Shown: positions 29,194 through 34,545 of the stretch, piece by piece
Position numbering within the stretch: position 1 is the stretch's first letter
How the letters are laid out: each line of letters begins with the position of its first letter
Virus record (IMG/VR): IMGVR_UViG_3300046004_000639
Span: 1 to 34,545 of that record
Reading direction: 5' to 3' (one strand)
DNA from: a virus
DNA: 34,545 bases
The notes under the pieces: model-generated
Databases searched by the model: none
Told to the model about the DNA's origin: nothing
Seen by the model: the letters and a program-made list of their open reading frames with translations, nothing else
Program-made: the position numbers and the translations under genes

Positions 29194-30393
29194 ATGTCTG
29201 AAAACCAAGAGCTTCTATATCAGTTAAAAAGATTATTGAAGCAAAAAGGAAGTAAAAGTTTTTATGCCAAAAAGCTTGGAATTAGTGAGATTGAAGTGAA
29301 TAATTTACTTAACCAGTTGAAAAACAATAATGTAGATTATCAATCAACTCGTAAAGTGAACAATGAAACAGGAACAATAGAAAGTACATTAATACTAAGC
29401 TATGAACCTAAAAATGATATTGAGTTAGCTAAATTACATAAGATTAATTTAGATAAATATATCATTACAAACTACTGGTCTAAACTACTTCCCAATGGAA
29501 AATTTACATCTTCAGTATTTTCTAAACTTAAAAAACCAAACGATTATACTGCTGAAGATTTTGCAAAGTTTTTAGAAAAATATAAATCTAACTATAAGGA
29601 ACAAAAACAACCTGAACTTAATTTTACTAATAGAACAGTTGATGTTGAAATATCCATATCTGATTTTCATTTAGCTAAAAATCATGTAGATGGAGATAAT
29701 TCTATTACTAGAAGATGTGAAAGATATTTTAAAGCAGCTACATCATTAGTATATGATGCAAAAGCAGTTTATGATATTGATACAATTATATTTCCAATAT
29801 CAAATGATTTTTTTCATACAGATAATTATCAAAATCAAACAACTAATGGTACACCACAAGATACTATTATTGATTATGCTAATGAGTATGAAGTAGGATT
29901 CTCTCTACTTGTAGAGACTATCACTATGATGAAAAGAGTTTCTAGTGAAGTGATTGTTGTGTTAGTACAAGGTAATCATGATAAGACTAAGTCTTATTAT
30001 CTAGCACATGCTTTAGAAGTTTACTTTGCAGCAGATCCTAACATCATCTTTAATAGAGGACATAGTGTAGTGAAAGCTGTTGTATTAGGTAACACTTTTA
30101 TTGGTTATCATCATGGTAACTGTAAGATAGAAGATCTTCCTTTATTGTTTGCAACACATCCTGAATATAGTCAAGCATTTGGTAATGCTACTTACAGAGA
30201 AGTGCATACAGGAGATAAGCATCACTACATGGCTAAAGAAATTAAAGGAGTGAGAATACAACAGATGCCCAGTTTATCTGGAACAGATAGATGGCATTTA
30301 GATAATAATTTTGTACATAGTATTAGAGCAGCTCTTGCTTTAGTTTATGATAAAGATTTAGGTAAAATAAGTGAATTCGAGCATCGTATATGA
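29194..30393 (+). CDS. Calcineurin-like metallophosphoesterase with N-terminal helical/HTH domain
   Basis: Residues 1-45 look like an HTH (KLGISEIEVNNLLNQLKNN). Residues 148-399 carry the metallophosphoesterase motif series: DFH (D157, H159), ND (204-205, as part of ISNDFFHTD), GNHD (260-263), a histidine cluster YHHG (305-308) and TGDKHH (339-344), which together bind two metals. It would hydrolyse phosphodiester bonds, perhaps as a DNA or RNA nuclease or phosphatase; SbcD-like relatives are the closest in style. The position in the tail module is unexpected; it may be a virion-associated enzyme or a late-expressed nuclease. It has its own candidate promoter. Confidence 0.85.
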   Translation: MSENQELLYQLKRLLKQKGSKSFYAKKLGISEIEVNNLLNQLKNNNVDYQSTRKVNNETGTIESTLILSYEPKNDIELAKLHKINLDKYIITNYWSKLLPNGKFTSSVFSKLKKPNDYTAEDFAKFLEKYKSNYKEQKQPELNFTNRTVDVEISISDFHLAKNHVDGDNSITRRCERYFKAATSLVYDAKAVYDIDTIIFPISNDFFHTDNYQNQTTNGTPQDTIIDYANEYEVGFSLLVETITMMKRVSSEVIVVLVQGNHDKTKSYYLAHALEVYFAADPNIIFNRGHSVVKAVVLGNTFIGYHHGNCKIEDLPLLFATHPEYSQAFGNATYREVHTGDKHHYMAKEIKGVRIQQMPSLSGTDRWHLDNNFVHSIRAALALVYDKDLGKISEFEHRI

Positions 30394-30453
30394 AAAAATA
30401 CAAACGGATATATTTGGTCTACAAATAATTCATTAAAATAAAGATTGTAAATA

Positions 30454-31182
30454 ATGGCAACATTAAGAAAGTTAGTTTCAGATATACGTTCTATGCATAA
30501 AATCCTATCAACAGATAGTTTGATTACAGACAGAGCTATTGCTTCTGAGGTTAGAAATAATAGTATCTTATTGATTAAGAGAGAGACTAACCTTAGAAAA
30601 CTTTGGGCTACCAGCACTCTATTCACTACTATTCCATGTCTTGAAATGATTGAGGTTCCTATTTCTGAATGTTGTGATTATCAAGATCCCTGCAATGTTG
30701 CTAGAACTAGATACAAAATTCCTCGTATATCTGAAGGAAACTATCAATATCTTATTCAAGGAGTTTATTCTATTAATGCTATGGGAGGCACAGGAACTAA
30801 ATTTAAAGAGATAACTATCAACAGATATACAAATCTAATAAAGCTTCCAATTATAAAGAAGGAAGAATACTATTGGATATTAAATGATTATCTATATGTA
30901 AATAATCCAATGCTTCAAGCAATTAGACTTGCTGCTTGTTTTGAACAAGAAGTGCCTAATGAAGTGATGTATCCTGAATCTGGATGTGGAGGTTGTGGAC
31001 CAACTGATGAAGATTGGTGTATGAATCCATTAGATAAACCATTTTCTCTTCCAGGATATTTAGAGAAGCAAGTATTAGATTTAACATCACAAAAACTTCT
31101 ATCTACCTTCTTCCAATTAAAAACTGATATTTCAGCAGATAATCTAGATGGTCAGGCTCCTAATGTACCACCAACAAGATAA
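30454..31182 (+). CDS. Ring/neck structural protein of crAss-like type (gene 55-like)
   Basis: It begins MATLRKLVSDIRSMHKILST, followed by a conserved-looking core RNNSILLIKRETNLRKLW and TIPCLEMIEVPISECCDY, and a Cys-rich tail (SGCGGCGPTDEDWCM). In crAss-like genomes such a protein precedes the IHF-like and tail-tubular genes, and structural work on this group places proteins of this region in the neck ring stack. The assignment here comes from order and appearance. Confidence 0.7.
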   Translation: MATLRKLVSDIRSMHKILSTDSLITDRAIASEVRNNSILLIKRETNLRKLWATSTLFTTIPCLEMIEVPISECCDYQDPCNVARTRYKIPRISEGNYQYLIQGVYSINAMGGTGTKFKEITINRYTNLIKLPIIKKEEYYWILNDYLYVNNPMLQAIRLAACFEQEVPNEVMYPESGCGGCGPTDEDWCMNPLDKPFSLPGYLEKQVLDLTSQKLLSTFFQLKTDISADNLDGQAPNVPPTR

Positions 31183-31191
31183 CATACATAC

Positions 31192-31668
31192 ATGCGTACC
31201 AAAGTTGATTGGAGAAGTTCTAGTAAAGATAATTATAACAACTTCTGTAAGAAACACAATTCTATAAAGATATCATTCGATGAATGGAAAGTTATAGTGT
31301 ATGCTTTTAATGAATCCTATAAAGAATACATTCTAGAAACTGGTGAGAGAGCAAAACTTCCTTTTGGTTTTGGAGAGTTCTCAATCAATAAGAAGAAGAG
31401 AAGAAAAACAAAAGGAATAAATGGCAAAGAGTTTGTTAATCTTCCTATAGATTGGCAAAAAACTAAAGAGAAGGGTAAAGTAATTTATAACTTCAACTAC
31501 CATACAGAAGGCTACTTCTTTGGATGGATGTGGTTTAAAGATACAGCTAGATTCAAACATCTAGAACTATGGTACTTTAAACCTTCAAGAGCTACATCAA
31601 GACTACTATCACATTTCCTTAAAATTGAGGATAAATATCAATATCTCTATCAAGAGTGGAAAAAATAA
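31192..31668 (+). CDS. IHF_54-like structural protein (158 aa)
   Basis: It begins MRTKVDWRSSSKDNYNNFCK. The LPFGFGEFSINKKKRRKTKG segment carries an HU/IHF-like GFGxF turn followed by a basic arm, the feature that led the equivalent crAss-like gene to be named an IHF subunit, and the end is rich in aromatic residues (YFFGWMWFKDTARFKHL). The conserved order between the ring protein and the tail tubular gene supports a neck or tail role in the virion rather than simple DNA bending. Confidence 0.7.
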   Translation: MRTKVDWRSSSKDNYNNFCKKHNSIKISFDEWKVIVYAFNESYKEYILETGERAKLPFGFGEFSINKKKRRKTKGINGKEFVNLPIDWQKTKEKGKVIYNFNYHTEGYFFGWMWFKDTARFKHLELWYFKPSRATSRLLSHFLKIEDKYQYLYQEWKK

Positions 31669-31677
31669 TTTAATATT

Positions 31678-32652
31678 ATGAGTTACTATTATAAATATAA
31701 TTTTGTTTCTCCTGAACCTGTTTACTCAACTGTAAAGGAAGAATTAAAAAGCTACTTTGATACAGGTGCTGTGGATGACTTAATGTTTCCCACCTATCTT
31801 GATAAGTGTCTTAGAAAACTAGGAAGAGCCACTTATGTTATAAGTGAGCAAGCTTTAGTGATTGAAGATTTTGAAGCTAGACTACCAGATAACTTTTTTG
31901 CTGTTAGAGAAGCTTGGATGTGTGCTGAAATCTCTATGAGACCATATCAAGATGCTAGTTCATTTTATTCTCAAGCTGCTTCAATCACCACTATTCAAGT
32001 GGCTCCTTTAACTATAGGAGGTACACCTTGTAACAGTCCCTCATGTCGTAATCCTGAGTGTGATGGTACTTGTATGCCTGAACTTATTCAAGCTGTTTAT
32101 AAAACTAATAGTTCTGTTCCAAGATCTTATCAAAAACAATATTTATTAAAACCAGGTAATATTTCTGCAAGACAAAACTGTAGTGTAGAGTATACCAATG
32201 CTTGGGCACTTACAGAAAATACATCTAATAGTAATAGAAACTTTACTCCAGGATCTTCTAGTTATGATTCATTTGATGTTAGAGATAATAAGTTTGTAAC
32301 TAATTTTAGAAATGGCATTGTACATTTAATTATGTATGCTATAGAATATGATGGTGGAGGTAATCAAATGATTCCTGATAACTATCGTATTAGAGAATTT
32401 GTTGAGGCATTTCTTAAATATAAAGTGTTTGAAACTTTATCTAATCAAATCAACGATGAAACATTTAATCAGATACAGCAAAAGATGCTTTATTATAAAC
32501 AACTTTGTGATGAGGCATTCATCATGGCTGATATTGAAATAAAGAAACAAGATGCTTGGACTAAACAGAGAAGAATTAAAAATGATCTGAATAGGTTTAA
32601 TATGTATGAACTTCCTAATAGAACTAATAGATTCGGAAGAAGAAATAACTAA
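31678..32652 (+). CDS. Tail tubular protein, P22 gp4-like (Ttub)
   Basis: A 324-residue protein starting MSYYYKYNFVSPEPVYSTVK, with a helical N-terminal part (LDKCLRKLGRATYVISEQAL), LPDNFFAVREAWMC, a Cys-rich insertion (NSPSCRNPECDGTCMPEL) and a helical end (FEAFLKYKVFETLSNQ-like region) rich in Lys/Arg. In crAss-like phages this position holds the P22 gp4-like adaptor that forms the first ring of the tail tube. The Cys-rich insert could bind zinc. It is followed after eight bases by the muzzle-type gene. Confidence 0.75.
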   Translation: MSYYYKYNFVSPEPVYSTVKEELKSYFDTGAVDDLMFPTYLDKCLRKLGRATYVISEQALVIEDFEARLPDNFFAVREAWMCAEISMRPYQDASSFYSQAASITTIQVAPLTIGGTPCNSPSCRNPECDGTCMPELIQAVYKTNSSVPRSYQKQYLLKPGNISARQNCSVEYTNAWALTENTSNSNRNFTPGSSSYDSFDVRDNKFVTNFRNGIVHLIMYAIEYDGGGNQMIPDNYRIREFVEAFLKYKVFETLSNQINDETFNQIQQKMLYYKQLCDEAFIMADIEIKKQDAWTKQRRIKNDLNRFNMYELPNRTNRFGRRNN

Positions 32653-32660
32653 ACTTAATC

Positions 32661-34545
32661 ATGGCAGAAGATAACAATAATATAGTTAGCAAAATAAAGA
32701 ACTTAGTTAGTCCTGATAGTAGTGCTGTTAATCAAGAATATAATAGTGCCACTGTTGGATTAAATTTAGATCAATCTATTAATCAGATTAATAAGGGTAG
32801 TCTTACGTATGCTTTAAATGCTGCTGTAGAAAACTTTGATGCAAATTCTGTCAATTATCAAAATGAACCAGGGAATGAACTTTGTTTTGATTTACCTGAA
32901 GGATATCAACTGATTGGTAGTCATTCTATATTTGAAAAAAATAAACATATATTCTTTATTGTAAATCCTGAAACAGGAGATTCTGAAATAGGATATATGG
33001 ATAACAATGATTGTGTATATCGCACTCTTGTTAATGCTAAATGTTTAAACTTTAACATTGATAATCCTATTCATAAATCAGTACATAAGATAACCAATTG
33101 TACTACAGAAATTTATTGGACTGATGGATTAAATCCTAGAAGATATCTAGATATAGATAAGATTCCTTATATTCAAACTTATTTTTCAGATTTATGTGAT
33201 CCACAATTTACTGAAGAACTTGACTGTAATCAATTATTACTTCAACCTAATTTTTCTATTCCTCAGTTAGAGGTGACTGACATTACTAGTGGTGGAGATT
33301 TAATTGCTGGTACATATCAATTTGCTATTCAATACTCAGATGCTATAGGATTTGGTTATTCTTCTTATTATTCAGTAACCAACCCCACACCTATTTCTGA
33401 TCCACAACTCACCACTCCTAATTTTAATTATCCAGTAGGTAGATCTATTGAACTTACTATATCTAATCTAGATGTAACAGGACAATGGCAATATTATAAC
33501 TTAGCTGTTATAAAAACTATTAACGCTATTACATCTGTAGAATTAGTTGGTACATATTTCATTGATGAACTTTCAACAATAATAACTTACACTGGACAAA
33601 ATCAAGAACAAATAAGACTTACAATTCAAGATATTTTTGAGAAGTTTCCATATTATGAAATAGCTCAAGATGTTACAATGGTGAGAGACATTCTTGTATG
33701 GGATCAATTAACATCTATAGATAAAGTTAATTACCAAAGAATAGCAAATCAAATAACTCTTCAATGGCAATCATATAGAATTCCTAACACAGAAACTTAT
33801 GCTGATGGACTTAACGCAACTAACCTTCGTGGATACATGCGTGATGAGGTGTATGCATTTGAAATTGTATTCTTATTAAAAAATGGTAAACAAACTGATG
33901 GTTTTCATATCCCAGGGAGAAGTGCAAGTGCTAATGATTTATCTCCTGTATCTCCTACTAATAATGATTTTATAGGAGATGTAGATCCTATCACAGGAAC
34001 TAGTCCTTGGTGGAAGATATACAATAGTGCCAGTTTAACAGGATTTTCTCCAGAGTATAATAATTCAACTAGCTATAAAGGTAATTACCAATATGGTGAA
34101 TTTGCTTATTGGGAATCAACAGAAACCTATCCTTGTAATGAATTAGTTTGGGGAGACTTATCAAACCAACCAATTAGACATCATAAGTTTCCAGATGCTC
34201 TTATAAGTCCTATTTATGAGTCAGCTATATTCTCCTCTCCAGGAGCAATGACTGTACAAAAGGATGCTATATATCCTATTGGTGTAAGTTTAAACTTATC
34301 ACAAATAACAGCATTGATTGGTCAATCAGGTCTTTCACAAACTGAGAAAGATAATATAGAAGGCTTTAAAATTGTAAGGGGAAATAGAAACACAAATAGA
34401 TCTATTGTTGCAAAAGGTATTCTTAGAAATGTTGGTAAGTATGATAGAGAAGGAACAGAATACTACTATCCAAACTATCCTTATAATGATCTCTCTACAG
34501 ATCCATTCTTACTAGCTCAGAATAACGCTTATACAGCAAATGCCC
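32661..34545 (+). CDS. Large tail protein, muzzle-type (5' part, runs off window)
   Basis: It starts MAEDNNNIVSKIKNLVSPDS and stays open for 628 codons to the window end. Sequence landmarks typical of the very large crAss-like tail protein (gp44-type muzzle/stabilisation protein) are NLRGYMRDEVYAFEIVFLL, followed by a GFHIPGR turn, and IEGFKIVRGNRNTNRSIVAK with YPNYPYNDLSTDPF. The protein is beta-rich and would form the tip of the short tail that gates genome ejection. The Cys pair near residue 175 (DLCDPQFTEELDCNQ) is also present. The rest of the gene lies outside. Confidence 0.85.
   Translation, partial: MAEDNNNIVSKIKNLVSPDSSAVNQEYNSATVGLNLDQSINQINKGSLTYALNAAVENFDANSVNYQNEPGNELCFDLPEGYQLIGSHSIFEKNKHIFFIVNPETGDSEIGYMDNNDCVYRTLVNAKCLNFNIDNPIHKSVHKITNCTTEIYWTDGLNPRRYLDIDKIPYIQTYFSDLCDPQFTEELDCNQLLLQPNFSIPQLEVTDITSGGDLIAGTYQFAIQYSDAIGFGYSSYYSVTNPTPISDPQLTTPNFNYPVGRSIELTISNLDVTGQWQYYNLAVIKTINAITSVELVGTYFIDELSTIITYTGQNQEQIRLTIQDIFEKFPYYEIAQDVTMVRDILVWDQLTSIDKVNYQRIANQITLQWQSYRIPNTETYADGLNATNLRGYMRDEVYAFEIVFLLKNGKQTDGFHIPGRSASANDLSPVSPTNNDFIGDVDPITGTSPWWKIYNSASLTGFSPEYNNSTSYKGNYQYGEFAYWESTETYPCNELVWGDLSNQPIRHHKFPDALISPIYESAIFSSPGAMTVQKDAIYPIGVSLNLSQITALIGQSGLSQTEKDNIEGFKIVRGNRNTNRSIVAKGILRNVGKYDREGTEYYYPNYPYNDLSTDPFLLAQNNAYTANA

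Noticed and set aside
1-34545. Stop-codon recoding (TAG or TGA as sense), known in some crAss-like phages
   Set aside because: Long structural and polymerase genes are open in the standard code, and TAA, TGA and TAG each end plausible genes, for example the TAG at 26744.

Overview
This window reads as part of a tailed-phage genome of the crAss-like group (order Crassvirales), infecting a Bacteroidetes host. The evidence is the rightward block of large terminase, portal, acidic scaffold-like protein, major capsid protein, a series of neck and fibre genes, an IHF-like structural gene, a P22 gp4-like tail tubular protein and the start of a very large tail (muzzle-type) protein, set against a leftward block with a family B DNA polymerase. 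The DNA is strongly AT-rich. Start codons follow A/T-rich leaders with almost no Shine-Dalgarno, as is usual for Bacteroidetes and their phages. TAA, TGA and TAG are all used as ordinary stops, so there is no sign of stop-codon recoding here.

Layout. Bases 1-12803 are transcribed leftward. They hold the DNA polymerase, a zinc-ribbon/glucosaminidase protein, a free-standing DnaA domain IV protein, a cluster of odd tRNA-like genes, zinc-ribbon and HTH regulators, a degenerate methyltransferase-fold protein, a DUF6165-type protein and many very small genes joined by ATGA overlaps. A cassette at about 8.8-10.0 kb, including an outer-membrane beta-barrel gene, looks acquired. From about 10.1 to 12.4 kb there are tiny membrane and hypothetical genes separated by gene-free stretches full of inverted repeats. 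A structured divergent intergenic region at 12.8-13.1 kb separates this from the rightward block (13085-34545), which runs: small regulators (HTH, HU/IHF-like, Cys-rich), putative small terminase, TerL, portal, scaffold-like, MCP, head/neck proteins, Thr-linker fibre proteins and a tail collar protein, then a strong terminator, a metallophosphoesterase, and the ring/IHF/tail-tube/muzzle genes. The last gene runs off the window.

How it fits together. The left half looks like the replication and host-takeover half. A 267-base gap upstream of the polymerase gene contains a cluster of DnaA-box-like 9-mers, palindromes and short direct repeats, and the neighbouring operon encodes an isolated DnaA DNA-binding domain; together they make a candidate replication origin. 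The same gap carries a 51-bp inverted-repeat element (12-bp arms, 27-base spacer) that recurs with the same geometry near 8.7 kb, and one arm recurs inside a tRNA-like gene. The right half is the virion assembly half, punctuated by strong hairpins after the portal, capsid and fibre genes.

The most unusual material is non-coding. Four leftward tRNA-like genes (4198-4706 and 9980-10112) have well-paired acceptor and T stems, three of them with Leu-like D arms, but 119-162 bases of total length because of large insertions between the anticodon region and the T arm. Structured gene-free regions lie at 11106-11485, 12018-12370, 12804-13084 and 22819-23063. All functional statements come from reading motifs and gene order by eye; no database search was run.
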